A stretch of DNA of 64,000 bases from Isoptericola luteus (GCF_020297055.1 NZ_JAIXCQ010000014.1:1-64000), one strand, 5' to 3'. Shown: positions 10,317 to 23,411, numbered from the stretch's first letter. Made by a program: numbers and translations. Notes: a model not told the origin generated them from the sequence alone.

Positions 10317-11465
10317 GTGAGCGAGGAACGTCGCCTGGCCGTGCTGCGCGCGATCGTGGAGGACTACGTCCACACGCGTGAGCCGGTGGGGTCCCGCGTG
10401 CTCACCGAGCGGCACGGGCTCGGGGTCTCGCCCGCCACCATCCGCAACGACATGGCCGCCCTCGAGGACGCCGGCTACATCGCGCAGCCCCACACCTCGG
10501 CCGGGCGGGTCCCGACGGACAAGGGTTACCGCCTCTTCGTCGACCGGCTCGCGGAGGTCCGCCCGCTCACCACGCCCCAGCGGCGGGCGATCGAGACGTT
10601 CCTGTCCGAGGCGGTCGACCTCGACGACGTCCTCGGCCGGGCGGGGCGGCTCATCGCCCAGCTCACCGGTCAGGTCGCTGTGGTGCAGTACCCCTCGCTG
10701 CGGCTGTCCGGGCTGCGGCACCTGGAGCTCGTCCCCGTCGGGGGGCGCCGGCTGCTGGTCGTCGTCATCACGGACACGGGGCGGGTCGAGCAGCGTTACC
10801 TGGACGTGGTCGGCCGGCCCGGGCAGGGGGCCGCGGTCACGGCCGTCGAGACGGACGCCGGGGCGCTGCCCGGTGGCGGGTGCGACGAGCCGGTGCTCGA
10901 CGAGGGCTCGCTCGGCGAGCTGCGGGCCCGGCTCAACGCCGCGGCCGCCGGCAAGCGGCTCTCGGAGCTGCCTGCCGCGTTCGTCCGGGTCGTGGGCGAC
11001 CTCGCACCCGACCTGGCGCCGCTCGCGCGGGGCGTGGCCGACCTCGTGGTCGACACCCTGGGTGCCGAGCGGGAGGAACGCATCGTCCTGGCGGGCACCG
11101 CCAACCTGGCACGCGCCGAGATGCGGTTCGAGCAGGGGCTGAGCCCGGTGCTCGAGGCGCTCGAGGAGCAGGTGGTGCTGCTGGGGCTGCTCACCGAGAT
11201 GTTCGCGGACCCCCGGGGCCCCCGCAGCGACGGGGAGTCCGAGACCGAGACGTCGTGGGGCGAGAGCGGCGTCGGGGTGCGCATCGGGCACGAGAGCCGT
11301 CTCGACGGCCTCACCGAGGCGTCCGTCGTCGCGTCCGGCTACGGCTCCGACGGCGACACGGTCGCGTTCCTCGGCTCGATCGGCCCCACCCGGATGGACT
11401 ATCCCGGCACGATCGCGTCCGTCCGGGCGGTGGCCCGCTACCTGTCCCGGGTGCTGCCCAACTAG
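10317..11465 (+). CDS. hrcA: Heat-inducible transcription repressor HrcA
   Basis: Repressor that binds CIRCE and controls chaperone genes, its activity modulated by GroEL. The N-terminal winged helix is recognisable: [19 protein letters not shown], then [19 protein letters not shown] as the recognition helix. GAF-like and dimerisation regions follow, ending [25 protein letters not shown]. The GTG at 10317 is chosen because it directly precedes the conserved SEERR and has AAGGAGG upstream; an in-frame GTG at 10299 is the alternative. A CIRCE site lies just upstream and dnaJ just downstream. Confidence 0.95.
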   Translation: MSEERRLAVLRAIVEDYVHTREPVGSRVLTERHGLGVSPATIRNDMAALEDAGYIAQPHTSAGRVPTDKGYRLFVDRLAEVRPLTTPQRRAIETFLSEAVDLDDVLGRAGRLIAQLTGQVAVVQYPSLRLSGLRHLELVPVGGRRLLVVVITDTGRVEQRYLDVVGRPGQGAAVTAVETDAGALPGGGCDEPVLDEGSLGELRARLNAAAAGKRLSELPAAFVRVVGDLAPDLAPLARGVADLVVDTLGAEREERIVLAGTANLARAEMRFEQGLSPVLEALEEQVVLLGLLTEMFADPRGPRSDGESETETSWGESGVGVRIGHESRLDGLTEASVVASGYGSDGDTVAFLGSIGPTRMDYPGTIASVRAVARYLSRVLPN

Positions 11466-11539
11466 CCTCACGAGCCTGGCGTGCCACCGACCCGGCTCCT
11501 GTCCGCCCCCACCACGAACCCCGTCACCGAAAGAGACCT

Positions 11540-12664
11540 GTGACCGACTACTACGAGATCCTCGGCGTCCCGCGCGACGCCTCGGCCGAGCAGATCAAGA
11601 AGGCGTACCGCAAGCTCGCCCGCGAGCTGCACCCCGACGTCGCCGGCGAGGCGGGCGAGGAACGGTTCAAAGAGGTCGCCCGCGCGTACGAGGTGCTCTC
11701 CCACCCGGACAAGCGCCAGCAGTACGACCTCGGCGTCGACCCGACCGCCCCCGGCGGCGGCGCGGGCGGCGGCTTCGGCAACGGCTTCGGCTTCCAGGAC
11801 ATCTTCGAGACCTTCTTCGGCGGCGGGGGCCAGCCGTCCGGCCCGGTGCCCCGTGCGCGCCGCGGCCAGGACGCGCTCGTGCGCCTCGACGTCGAGCTCT
11901 CCGAGGCCACGTTCGGCGCCAAGCGCGAGCTGCAGGTCGACACGGCCGTGGTGTGCGGCACGTGCAGCGGCGGAGGTTGCCGCCCCGGCACGGACCTCAA
12001 GACGTGCGAGGTGTGCCATGGTCGCGGCAACGTGCAGCGTGTCGCGCGGTCGTTCCTCGGCCAGGTGATGACCACCGCGCCGTGCGCCGCCTGCCAGGGG
12101 TTCGGCACCGTGATCCCCGAGCCGTGCCCGGACTGCTCCGGCGAGGGTCGCGTCCGTTCGCGCCGCACCCTGACGGTCAACGTGCCCGCCGGTGTCGACA
12201 CCGGGACCCGCATCAAGCTCACCTCGCAGGGCGAGGTCGGCCCCGGCGGCGGCCCGGCCGGCGACCTGTACGTCGAGATCCGGGAGAAGCCCCACGAGGT
12301 GTTCGTGCGCCGCGGGGACGACCTGCACTGCACGCTCCCGGTGCCGATGACGGCGGCCGCCCTCGGCACCGTCCTCGACCTGGAGACGCTCGACGGCGCC
12401 CAGGAGATCGACCTGCGGCCCGGCACGCAGCCGGGGCAGGTCATCACCCTCAAGGGCCTCGGCGTCGGCCACCTGCACGCGGGTGGTCGCGGCGACCTCA
12501 ATGTGCACGTCGAGGTCCAGGTGCCCACGGCGCTGGACGACGAGCAGACCGAGCTCCTGCGCTCGCTGGCCACGCTCCGCGGCGAGGAGCGGCCCGAGCC
12601 CCGGCTCGCGGCGGCCCACCCGGGCGTCTTCTCGCGCCTGCGCGACAAGCTCAGCGGCAAGTGA
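11540..12664 (+). CDS. dnaJ: Chaperone DnaJ (DnaJ2 type, HrcA-linked)
   Basis: Hsp40 co-chaperone that stimulates DnaK ATPase. The order is a J domain (residues 1-65, with the HPD motif in ELHPDVAGE), a Gly/Phe-rich linker (about 75-95), four cysteine zinc-binding repeats ([33 protein letters not shown]), and C-terminal peptide-binding domains. The first zinc repeat departs from CxxCxGxG at its last positions. Translation starts at a GTG giving TDYYEILGV. It is 74 nt after hrcA and one base from rsmE, so it is in the CIRCE-controlled operon. Confidence 0.95.
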   Translation: MTDYYEILGVPRDASAEQIKKAYRKLARELHPDVAGEAGEERFKEVARAYEVLSHPDKRQQYDLGVDPTAPGGGAGGGFGNGFGFQDIFETFFGGGGQPSGPVPRARRGQDALVRLDVELSEATFGAKRELQVDTAVVCGTCSGGGCRPGTDLKTCEVCHGRGNVQRVARSFLGQVMTTAPCAACQGFGTVIPEPCPDCSGEGRVRSRRTLTVNVPAGVDTGTRIKLTSQGEVGPGGGPAGDLYVEIREKPHEVFVRRGDDLHCTLPVPMTAAALGTVLDLETLDGAQEIDLRPGTQPGQVITLKGLGVGHLHAGGRGDLNVHVEVQVPTALDDEQTELLRSLATLRGEERPEPRLAAAHPGVFSRLRDKLSGK

Positions 12665-12665
12665 C

Positions 12666-13424
12666 GTGAGCGCACCCGTCTTCCTCGCCGAGGGGGGTGA
12701 CCTCGGGGCGCTCGCGGCCGGTGACGTGTACGAGCTCGACGGCGCCGAGGGGCGCCACGCCGGCGTCGTGCAGCGCCGGGGCCCGGGGGAGCAGATCGAC
12801 GTGGTCGACGGCGCGGGCACCCGGCTGCGCTGCCTGGTCGACTCCGTCGACGGGCCGCATCTGCGGCTGCGGGTCGCGGACGTCGTCGTCGAGCCGGCGC
12901 CGCAGGTCGTGCTGACGCTGGTCCAGGCCCTGGCCAAGGGCGACCGCGACGAGCTCGCGGTCGAGGCTGCCGTCGAGGTGGGCGTCGACGCGGTGGTGCC
13001 GTGGCAGGCCGACCGCTCGGTCGTCGTCTGGCGTGGGCAGCGCGCGGCGAAGTCGCGGGCGAAGTGGGTGGCCACCGTCCGCTCGGCCACCAAGCAGGCG
13101 CGCCGGGCGTGCCTGCCTGCCGTCGACGAGCCGGTCACCAGCAGGCAGCTCGCGGGACGCGTCCGGGACGTCGCCGCGGCCGGGGGCACCGTCGTCGTCC
13201 TCCACGAGGACGCGACGACGCCGCTGGCGCAGGTCCGGCTCCCGGAAGCCGGGGAGCTGCTCGTGGTCGTCGGTCCGGAGGGCGGGATCGGCGACGGCGA
13301 GCTCGAGCAGCTCACCGGGGCGGGTGCCGTCGCCGCGCGGCTCGGCCCGCACGTGCTGCGCACGTCCACGGCGGGGCCGGTGGCGGTGGCGCTGCTGAGC
13401 CAGCGGCTCGGGCGCTGGGCGTGA
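12666..13424 (+). CDS. rsmE: 16S rRNA m3U1498 methyltransferase RsmE
   Basis: SPOUT-family methyltransferase that modifies U1498 of 16S rRNA using SAM. A PUA-like N-terminal domain (AEGRHAGVVQRRGPGEQ) is followed by the knotted domain with LVQALAKGDRDE, WQADRSVV, KQARRACLP, and the SAM-loop signature VVVGPEGGIGDGELEQL plus LGPHVLRTSTAGPVA. It starts at GTG one base after the dnaJ stop. The dnaJ-rsmE-HIT order is common in Actinomycetota. Confidence 0.93.
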   Translation: MSAPVFLAEGGDLGALAAGDVYELDGAEGRHAGVVQRRGPGEQIDVVDGAGTRLRCLVDSVDGPHLRLRVADVVVEPAPQVVLTLVQALAKGDRDELAVEAAVEVGVDAVVPWQADRSVVVWRGQRAAKSRAKWVATVRSATKQARRACLPAVDEPVTSRQLAGRVRDVAAAGGTVVVLHEDATTPLAQVRLPEAGELLVVVGPEGGIGDGELEQLTGAGAVAARLGPHVLRTSTAGPVAVALLSQRLGRWA

Positions 13425-13444
13425 CGCGGCGGTAGCGTGCGTCC

Positions 13445-13807
13445 ATGACCAGTGCCGAGAGCGTCTCCGAGCCCGACTGCCTCTTCTGCAAGATCGTCGC
13501 CGGGCAGCTGCCCGCCGACATGGTCGTGAGCACCGACCGGGTCGTCGCCTTCCGCGACATCGACCCGAAGGCCCCGGTGCACGTCCTGGTGGTGCCGCGC
13601 GACCACCACGGCGACGTGTCCGTGCTCGCGAGCTCGGACCCCGCGCTGCTCTCCGAGATGGTCGCGGTCGCGGACCGTGTCGCGGGCGAGCTCGCGGACG
13701 GGCAGTACCGGATGATCTTCAACTCCGGCCCCCGGGCCGGGCAGTCCGTGTTCCACGTGCACGGTCACGTGCTGGCCGGCGCATCATTGGGGTGGAGCCC
13801 GGCCTGA
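13445..13807 (+). CDS. HIT family nucleotide-binding protein (HinT-like)
   Basis: 120 aa purine-nucleoside phosphoramidase-type protein. It begins DCLFCKIVAGQLPAD and contains the catalytic histidine triad HVHGHVLAG near the C-terminus, plus FNSGPRAGQSV before it. The conserved VHVLVVPRDHH strand is also present. It follows rsmE by 20 bp and probably shares its transcript. Substrates in vivo are unknown for most members. Confidence 0.92.
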   Translation: MTSAESVSEPDCLFCKIVAGQLPADMVVSTDRVVAFRDIDPKAPVHVLVVPRDHHGDVSVLASSDPALLSEMVAVADRVAGELADGQYRMIFNSGPRAGQSVFHVHGHVLAGASLGWSPA

Positions 13808-13922
13808 GGGCGTCGATAGACTGGGTGCCCCGGGCGGTCCTCCGCCCGGGGCACCACGGTCCGGCCCGCCTCGGGCCCGACGACGACCCTGCGCGAAGGA
13901 GTTCCGCGGCGCGAGCCGGCTC

Positions 13923-14981
<1,059 letters not shown>

Positions 14982-14988
14982 TCGCGCG

Positions 14989-15441
14989 ATGAGCATCGAG
15001 GTCAACAACGAGTCCGGTGCCGAGGTGGACGAGGCGGAGTTCGCCGCGCTCGGCCGCTTCGTGCTGGACTCGATGCACGTGCACCCGCTCAGCGAGCTCT
15101 CCATCCTGTTCGTGGACACGGACGCCATGTCCCAGCTGCACGTGCAGTGGATGGACGAGCCCGGCCCGACGGACGTGCTCTCCTTCCCGATGGACGAGCT
15201 GCGGCCGGGGCGCGAGGGCGAGCAGACGCCGCCCGGCACGCTCGGCGACGTCGTCCTCTGCCCGGAGGTCGCGGCGGAGCAGGCGGTGGTGGCCGGCCAC
15301 TCCACGGTCGAGGAGCTCCTGCTGCTGACCACGCACGGCATCCTGCACCTGCTCGGCTACGACCATGCCGAGCCCGAGGAGGAGAAGGAGATGTTCGCCC
15401 TGCAGCGACGCCTCCTGCTCACGTTCCTCGCCGGCAGGTGA
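14989..15441 (+). CDS. ybeY: Endoribonuclease / rRNA maturation factor YbeY
   Basis: Metal-dependent RNase involved in 16S rRNA 3'-end maturation and ribosome quality control. The signature [16 protein letters not shown] carries the three zinc-binding histidines (HxxxHxxxxxH) at about residue 117. The upstream [11 protein letters not shown] is also typical. 150 aa. It lies 7 bp after phoH and just ahead of a CNNM/CBS gene, a well conserved operon with era. Confidence 0.96.
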   Translation: MSIEVNNESGAEVDEAEFAALGRFVLDSMHVHPLSELSILFVDTDAMSQLHVQWMDEPGPTDVLSFPMDELRPGREGEQTPPGTLGDVVLCPEVAAEQAVVAGHSTVEELLLLTTHGILHLLGYDHAEPEEEKEMFALQRRLLLTFLAGR

Positions 15442-15449
15442 CCGGGACG

Positions 15450-16790
15450 ATGGACGCGCCGGACCTGCTCCTGGTCCTGGTGACCGTGGTCGGGCTCGCC
15501 CTGGCGGGCACGCTGTCCGCGGGCGAGGCGGCGATCCTGCGGGTGACCCGGGCCTCGATCGCGGACGCCGTCATCGAGGCGGAGACGGACACCGAGCTCA
15601 CCGACACGGCGCGGACCACCCGGCTGGGCCGGCTGCGCGCGGTGCAGCTCCTGGTGGGCGACCCGCCGGCCGCCGTCGCGACGTTCGCGCTGGTGCGGCT
15701 TCTGGCCGAGACGGTCGCGCTCGCCGCGCTGACGCTGCTCCTCGTGGACTGGCTCGACGGCTGGTGGCAGGCGCTGCTCGTCGCGGCCGTCATCGGGCTG
15801 GTCGCGGGCGTCGTCTTCGTCCGGTACAGCCCGCGTGCGCTCGGGCTGCGCAGCCCGCTGGCCGTGCTGCTCGCCCTGTCCGGGCCGCTGTCGCGGGTGC
15901 ACCGCAGCGCGGCCTGGCTCACCGAGCGCACCGCCGAGCGGGACGCGGAGCCGCCGCCGAGCGAGGACGTGCTGCGCGAGGTCGCCGAGCGCGTGCGGGA
16001 CAACGCGGCCATCGAGGACTCCGAGCGGGAGCTCCTGCGGTCCGTCGTCGAGCTGGGCGGCACCCTGACCCGCGAGGTCATGGTGCCGCGCACGGACATG
16101 GTCACGACCACGGCGGACACGCCGCTGCGCAAGGTCATGCGGCTGTTCCTGCGGTCCGGTTACTCGCGGGTGCCGGTGACCGGGAGCGACGTCGACGACC
16201 TCGTCGGGGTGGTGTACCTCAAGGACGTGGCACGGGTCATGGAGGCCGACGCCGGCGCCGACTCCCGCCTGGCCGCGGAGCTCGCGCGCCCCGCGGTCTT
16301 CGTCCCGGAGTCCAAGCCCGCCGACGACCTGCTGCGCGAGATGCAGGCGTCGCACTCGCACATCGCCGTCGTCGTGGACGAGTACGGCGGCATCGCGGGG
16401 CTCGTGACCGTGGAGGACGTCATCGAGGAGCTCGTGGGCGAGCTGACGGACGAGCACGACATCGTCGGCCAGGACGAGCCGGAGGACCTCGGCGGCGGCG
16501 TGTTCCGGGTCCCGGCCCGGATGCCCGTGGACGAGCTCGGCGAACTGTTCGACCTGCGGCTCGACGACGACGACGTGGACACGGCGGGCGGGCTGCTCGC
16601 CAAGACGCTCGGCAAGGTGCCGCTCACCGGCGCCGGGGCCGACGTCGGCGGGCTGCACCTCGAGGCCGACCAGGTCGAGGGCCGCCGCAAGAAGCTCGCG
16701 ACCCTGCTCGTCCGCCGGACCGGCCAGGGCGAGCACCCAGCAGCGGGCGACGCCGTCGTACCGCCAGACCAGAAGGAAGCACACGCATGA
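15450..16790 (+). CDS. CNNM/CBS-domain transporter (CorC/HlyC family)
   Basis: Membrane protein of the hemolysin-C/CorC family, linked to Mg2+ or cation export. It has an N-terminal CNNM-type membrane domain with about four helices (residues 1-140; the first is LLLVLVTVVGLALAGTLSAGEAA). Two CBS domains follow (VMVPRTDMVTTTAD... and SHSHIAVVVDEYGGIAGLVTVED), then a CorC_HlyC C-terminal domain (FRVPARMPVDELGELFDL). I chose the ATG at 15450; an in-frame GTG at 15438 overlapping the ybeY stop is the alternative. Its end overlaps era by 4 bp. Confidence 0.9.
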   Translation: MDAPDLLLVLVTVVGLALAGTLSAGEAAILRVTRASIADAVIEAETDTELTDTARTTRLGRLRAVQLLVGDPPAAVATFALVRLLAETVALAALTLLLVDWLDGWWQALLVAAVIGLVAGVVFVRYSPRALGLRSPLAVLLALSGPLSRVHRSAAWLTERTAERDAEPPPSEDVLREVAERVRDNAAIEDSERELLRSVVELGGTLTREVMVPRTDMVTTTADTPLRKVMRLFLRSGYSRVPVTGSDVDDLVGVVYLKDVARVMEADAGADSRLAAELARPAVFVPESKPADDLLREMQASHSHIAVVVDEYGGIAGLVTVEDVIEELVGELTDEHDIVGQDEPEDLGGGVFRVPARMPVDELGELFDLRLDDDDVDTAGGLLAKTLGKVPLTGAGADVGGLHLEADQVEGRRKKLATLLVRRTGQGEHPAAGDAVVPPDQKEAHA

Positions 16791-17773
16791 CCCCGAACCC
16801 GTCCCGCTCCGACACCCCCACCGACGCGGGGAGCCGGGAGCACCGCTCCGGGTTCGCCTGCCTCGTCGGGCGGCCGAACGTCGGCAAGTCCACCCTGACG
16901 AACGCGCTCGTGGGGGAGAAGGTCGCGATCATGTCGGCGCGCCCCCAGACCACGCGGCACACCATCCGCGGCATCGTGCACCGCCCGGACGCCCAGCTCG
17001 TGCTGGTGGACACCCCGGGGCTGCACCGGCCGCGCACCCTGCTGGGGCAGCGGCTGAACGACCTCGTGGCCGAGACGTTGGCCGAGGTCGACGTCGTCGC
17101 GTTCTGCCTGCCCGCCGACCAGAAGATCGGCCCGGGCGACAAGTTCATCGCCGAGCGGCTCGCCCCGTTGATGGGCGGGCGCCGCGCGACGCCGGTCGTC
17201 GCCGTCGTCACCAAGGCCGACCTCGTGGACCGGAGGCGGCTGGCCGAGCACCTCATGGCCGTCGACCAGCTGGCCCGGTCCATGGACCGTGAGTGGTCCG
17301 ACATCGTGCCCGTGTCCGCCAAGGACGGGTACCAGGTGGACGAGCTCACCGACGTGCTGGTGTCCCACCTGCCCGCGGGGCCGGAGCTCTACCCGGGCGG
17401 GGAGCTGACGGACGAGCCCGAGCAGGTCATGGTCGCCGAGCTGGTGCGCGAGGCGGCGCTGGAGGGCGTGCGCGACGAGCTGCCGCACTCGCTCGCGGTC
17501 GTGGTCGACGAGATCGTCGAGCGCGAGGGGTCCGGCGACCCGGCCAAGGGGCGGCCGCCGCTGCTCGACGTGCGCGTCAACCTCTTCGTGGAGCGCGAGA
17601 GCCAGAAGGCGATCGTCATCGGACGCGGCGGGTCCCGGCTGCGTGAGGTCGGGACGAACGCCCGGCGCGGCATCGAGAAGCTGCTCGGCACCCGCGTGTA
17701 CCTGGACCTGCACGTGAAGGTGGCCAAGGACTGGCAGCGCGACCCCAAGCAGCTCCAGCGCCTCGGGTTCTGA
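16787..17773 (+). CDS. era: GTPase Era
   Basis: Ribosome-assembly GTPase binding the 3' end of 16S rRNA. G1 is CLVGRPNVGKSTLTNALVG near residue 25, G2 MSARPQTTRHTIRGI, G3 DTPGLH, and G4 TKADL. The C-terminal KH domain includes KAIVIGRGGSRLREVG. 328 aa. Translation is coupled to the preceding gene through an ATGA overlap. It completes the phoH-ybeY-CNNM-era operon. Confidence 0.96.
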   Translation: MTPNPSRSDTPTDAGSREHRSGFACLVGRPNVGKSTLTNALVGEKVAIMSARPQTTRHTIRGIVHRPDAQLVLVDTPGLHRPRTLLGQRLNDLVAETLAEVDVVAFCLPADQKIGPGDKFIAERLAPLMGGRRATPVVAVVTKADLVDRRRLAEHLMAVDQLARSMDREWSDIVPVSAKDGYQVDELTDVLVSHLPAGPELYPGGELTDEPEQVMVAELVREAALEGVRDELPHSLAVVVDEIVEREGSGDPAKGRPPLLDVRVNLFVERESQKAIVIGRGGSRLREVGTNARRGIEKLLGTRVYLDLHVKVAKDWQRDPKQLQRLGF

Positions 17774-17846
17774 GGCAGCCGGTACCTGGGGTTCCCGGTT
17801 CCTGAGACTCCCGGTCGCGCGCTCGTGCGCCGGGTAGCATCGCCCC

Positions 17847-19457
17847 GTGTTCCGGACGATCGCGACGAGTGCAGCCATCCTGGTGTTCCTGGCGCTCGTC
17901 GGCGCGGTCGCGGGGCCGCGGTGGGACCCGGTCCCGGTGTCGGACCACCTGGTCCCGGCGACGTCGGACACCACGATCCAGGGCGTCGACCCGGAGATCG
18001 CCGACCGGATCGGCGACGTCGGGCAGTTCGAGGTGCTCGAGACGCCGGTGACGATCCCGCTCGACGGCGTCGAGGTCGGCGGCCTCCTGCGCCAGCCGCT
18101 CGACGAGGCGGGCGAGGTGCTCGCGGACCGGCCGGGCGTCGTCTACGTGCACGGCGCGGGCACCGGCAAGTCCACGGAGGCGTTCACCGAGTCCGCGACG
18201 GCGCTGGCCAGCGCGGGCGTCGTCACCCTCGTCCCGGACAAGCGCCTGGACACCTACACCACCCGGGACCGCGACTACGTCGCGATGGCCGCGGACTACG
18301 AGCACTCGGTCGAGCTGCTGCGCACCACCGAGGGCGTCGACCCGGAGCGGGTGGGGGCGTACGGGGAGTCCGAGGGCACCTGGATCGTGCCGGTCATGCA
18401 GGCGAAGGACCCGGACCTGGCGTTCACCGTGCTCGTCTCCGCGCCCGTGGTGCCGCCGCGGGTGCAGGCAGCGTTCGCCGTGGACAACTACCTGCGCAAC
18501 ACGGGCGTTCCCGAGCAGGTGTTCCGTGCCATCCCGCGGGCCGTGGGCATGCAGCTTCCCGGCGGCGGCTTCGAGTACGTCGACTTCGACGTGCGACCCT
18601 GGCTCGAGCAGCAGACCGCCCCGGTGCTGGTCGTGTATGGCACGGCCGACCCGTCGATGCCGATCGAGCAGGGTGCGCGCCAGATCATCGCGGACACGTC
18701 CGTCTCCGGCGACGACGCCCCGGTGACCGTCCGCTTCTACGCCGGCGCGAACCACGGTATCCACGTCGTGCTCGACGGCGGCATGGCGCTGCACCCCGAC
18801 TTCGGCCGTGACGTCTCGACCTGGGTGCAGGGGCTGCCGGGCACCGCGGACGCGGCGCCGCGGATCGCGGGCGACACACCGGGCCAGCTCTACCTGGCCC
18901 TGCCGGTGCCGCAGCCGTTCTGGTGGGGCAACGGGGACATCGTGGTGGGCGGCGTGCTCATGGGCGCCGGCCTGATCGTGCTCGGGCCGCTCGTGTGGGT
19001 CGTGCACGCGGGGGTGCGTCGCACCGTCCGGCGACGCGCGGCCGTGCCGGCACCGCGGCTCGCCCGCGGCCTCGGGTCGGCGGTCGCGGGGCTGGGCGCG
19101 GGGTCCGTCGCCACGATGGTCGCGCTCGTGGTGTACCTGCTGGCCGTCGCACGGCTGGCGCTCGACTACCAGCGCGACGACCTCGTCGTCCAGGGCGGCT
19201 GGGTGGGCGTCCGCCTGCTCGGCGTGGCGACGGCGGTCGCCGCCGCGCTCGTGCTGCGCCGCGTCACGGACGTGCGCGCGGCGCGACGGGCGGTGCCTGC
19301 GGGAGCGGAGGCGGCGGGTGCGGCAGCGGCCGAGGCGCAGGACGTCGCCGTCGCGCGGGGCTGGCCCGCGCACCTGACGCTGTGGTGCGTGCTCGTGGGA
19401 TCCGTCGTGCTGCTGTTCACCCTCGCCTACTGGGGCGTGTACCAGCTCGGCATCTGA
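17847..19457 (+). CDS. Alpha/beta hydrolase fused to a C-terminal membrane domain
   Basis: 536 aa. A signal-anchor at residues 5-23 is followed by an alpha/beta-hydrolase domain outside the membrane. VVYVHGAGTGKS forms the oxyanion region, GAYGESEGTW (about 172) is the nucleophile elbow, VVYGTADPSMP carries the acid, and GANHGIHVV the histidine. The catalytic triad therefore appears intact. The last ~180 residues hold about four membrane helices, an unusual fusion whose meaning is not clear. Substrate is unknown, with dienelactone-hydrolase-like peptidases or esterases as the nearest relatives. It stands alone after era. Confidence 0.8.
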   Translation: MFRTIATSAAILVFLALVGAVAGPRWDPVPVSDHLVPATSDTTIQGVDPEIADRIGDVGQFEVLETPVTIPLDGVEVGGLLRQPLDEAGEVLADRPGVVYVHGAGTGKSTEAFTESATALASAGVVTLVPDKRLDTYTTRDRDYVAMAADYEHSVELLRTTEGVDPERVGAYGESEGTWIVPVMQAKDPDLAFTVLVSAPVVPPRVQAAFAVDNYLRNTGVPEQVFRAIPRAVGMQLPGGGFEYVDFDVRPWLEQQTAPVLVVYGTADPSMPIEQGARQIIADTSVSGDDAPVTVRFYAGANHGIHVVLDGGMALHPDFGRDVSTWVQGLPGTADAAPRIAGDTPGQLYLALPVPQPFWWGNGDIVVGGVLMGAGLIVLGPLVWVVHAGVRRTVRRRAAVPAPRLARGLGSAVAGLGAGSVATMVALVVYLLAVARLALDYQRDDLVVQGGWVGVRLLGVATAVAAALVLRRVTDVRAARRAVPAGAEAAGAAAAEAQDVAVARGWPAHLTLWCVLVGSVVLLFTLAYWGVYQLGI

Positions 19458-19603
19458 TCGACCGCCGGCCCGCCGTCCGGCGGCCGGCCCGGCGCGCGAG
19501 TGACCGACTCGCGCGTGCCCTGCCTGTCGTCGGACGACCGCGTCAGGTAGAAACGAAGCGGGCCCCTCCCGGCTCGCTGCACCTTCCCAAGGAGACCTCA
19601 CGC

Positions 19604-21376
19604 ATGACCGACAACGCCGCCCCCGACGCACCGCGCTCGCCGTTCCACGGCGTCGCGTCCCGGGAGGTCGTGCGCGACGTCGTGGCCGCTGCCGCCCTGC
19701 TGGTCGCGCTGCCGATGCCGTGGGACGTCACCCACCGTGGCAGCGACCGGCTCGAGATCGTGCTGGTGACGGTGCTCTCGCTGCTCACGCTCGCCATCCC
19801 GTACGTGCGCCGCGCCGGCGTGGGCGCGCCGTCCTGGGACACCGTGACGACGCCGCGCGCCCGCCTGCTGGGCAACCTGCCCTACCTCGTGGTGGCGGTG
19901 CTCTACCTCGTGCTGGACGCCGTGCGCCCGGACGCCGGCGAGGGCGCGGTGGGCGCCGGCCTGGTGCTCGGCCTCGCGGGGGTGCTCCTCGCGATCGCCC
20001 CGACCTGGGAGCGGACTCTGCCCGTGGTGGCGGCCCTGGTGGCGCTGGGCGCGCTGGCCACGCCCGTCGCCTCGCTCGTGGCCGGGGCCGCGTGGCCCGC
20101 GACCGTGGTCGCGGTGCTCAACGCGGCGCTGGTCATCGGGGTCCTGTGGCTCACGGTCGTGGCCTACATGCGCGGTGAGCTCACGGCCGGCCTCCTGCTG
20201 CTCGCCGTGGGCGGGGCGATCGCGATCGAGCTCGTCCTCTTCGCCGGAGGTTCCGAGAGCCCCTGGTTCGAGAGCCTGCACGGCCAGCGTCTCGGCCTCC
20301 TGCTCCTGCCCGTCCTCGCGGCGTGCGCGGCCCGGGGCGTGCTCGACGCCGCGGCGGCGACCACCTCCGAGACGGCCGCGGAGCACGCGGCCCGCTGGGT
20401 GCGGATCGCGGTGCGCTCGTTCGACCTGGTGATGCTCGTCGCGGGGTTCGTGGCCCTGGTCGCGCTGGTGCGCCTGGTGGGCGACCGGGGGGACACCGTG
20501 CCCCTCGTGCTGCGCCTGGTCGTCGGCGCGCTGATGGTGGGCGTGGCGCTGGCCGCGCGCCGTGCGCTCGTGCGCGACCCGCGCCAGGGGCACACGACGG
20601 CCGTGGGCGCCGCGTGCGTGCTCGTGGTGCTCGGCCTGGTGATCGTCGTGGCGCGGGCCGGACTGGGCACCCAGTCGAACGTGGAGGAGCTGCTCGCGAC
20701 CTTCGGCCTGCCCGGTATCGTGCTGGTCGCGCTTCTCGTTCCCGCGTCCGTGCGGGACCTGGTGAGCGCGTCGGAGCCGGCACCCGGGACCGGCACCGGG
20801 CACGAGCGGGGTCACGACGCCGGGCACCATGCCCGGCGTGACGGCGGCGACGACGGTGCGCAGGGCGGGGTGGCAGACGGGCCGCGCACCGCCGCGCAGC
20901 CCGCCGTGCGTCCGGCGGCGCAGCCGACGGCCCACCGCCCGTCCCCGCCGGACTCCCGGCCCGGGAGCCGCCAGCCGGGTGGGCCGGCCCCGCAGCAGCC
21001 GTGGGGGACGGCGCCGGTGGACGCCACGCAGCAGCTCCAGCCGGTCCGCGACGTCGACCCGCCGGCTTCCCGGGCGTCGTGGGAGACCGCGGTGCAGCCC
21101 CCCGTGCAGTCGCCCGCGCAGCAGCCGGTGCAGCAGCCCGTGCACGAGCCCACCCAGGTGCTGCCACCCGTCGCCGACGTCTCGGGATCGCCGTGGTCCG
21201 CGGCGCAGGCGATGGACCCGGGCACGTCGCTGGCGGACCTCGCCCGCATCGTGCAGGAGGCCCCGCACCTGCGCGCCTATGTGGCGTCGAACCCCTCGAC
21301 GTACCCGGCGCTGCTCGACTGGCTCGGTGCGCTCGGCGACCCCGCGGTCGACGCCGCGCTGCGCTCCCGACGGTGA
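19604..21376 (+). CDS. Polytopic membrane protein with C-terminal LRV-type motif
   Basis: 590 aa. About 11-12 hydrophobic segments occupy residues 25-385. A long Pro/Gln/Ala-rich linker with repeated PVQ/QQPV units (about 400-535) follows. The last ~50 residues match the actinobacterial variant leucine-rich (LRV) module: LADLARIVQEAPHLRAYVA, NPSTYPALLDWLGALGDP, AVDAALRSRR. That module is found at the termini of many actinobacterial proteins without a proven role. AAGGAG precedes the ATG by 9 nt. No transporter signature is recognised. Confidence 0.75.
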   Translation: MTDNAAPDAPRSPFHGVASREVVRDVVAAAALLVALPMPWDVTHRGSDRLEIVLVTVLSLLTLAIPYVRRAGVGAPSWDTVTTPRARLLGNLPYLVVAVLYLVLDAVRPDAGEGAVGAGLVLGLAGVLLAIAPTWERTLPVVAALVALGALATPVASLVAGAAWPATVVAVLNAALVIGVLWLTVVAYMRGELTAGLLLLAVGGAIAIELVLFAGGSESPWFESLHGQRLGLLLLPVLAACAARGVLDAAAATTSETAAEHAARWVRIAVRSFDLVMLVAGFVALVALVRLVGDRGDTVPLVLRLVVGALMVGVALAARRALVRDPRQGHTTAVGAACVLVVLGLVIVVARAGLGTQSNVEELLATFGLPGIVLVALLVPASVRDLVSASEPAPGTGTGHERGHDAGHHARRDGGDDGAQGGVADGPRTAAQPAVRPAAQPTAHRPSPPDSRPGSRQPGGPAPQQPWGTAPVDATQQLQPVRDVDPPASRASWETAVQPPVQSPAQQPVQQPVHEPTQVLPPVADVSGSPWSAAQAMDPGTSLADLARIVQEAPHLRAYVASNPSTYPALLDWLGALGDPAVDAALRSRR

Positions 21377-21440
21377 CGCCGGGCGCTGCCGACCGGATCC
21401 CGGACGTCCCTCGCGACGGTGAGATCTCGGTGTACCGTGA

Positions 21441-23378
<1,938 letters not shown>

Positions 23379-23411
23379 GCGCCGGAACGGCTCGTCGCCG
23401 GGAGCCCCGCG

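Noticed and set aside
11468-13768. 766-codon frame antisense to dnaJ, rsmE and the HIT gene
   Set aside because: It covers three well-identified genes on the other strand and shows no domain; a shadow of their codon bias.
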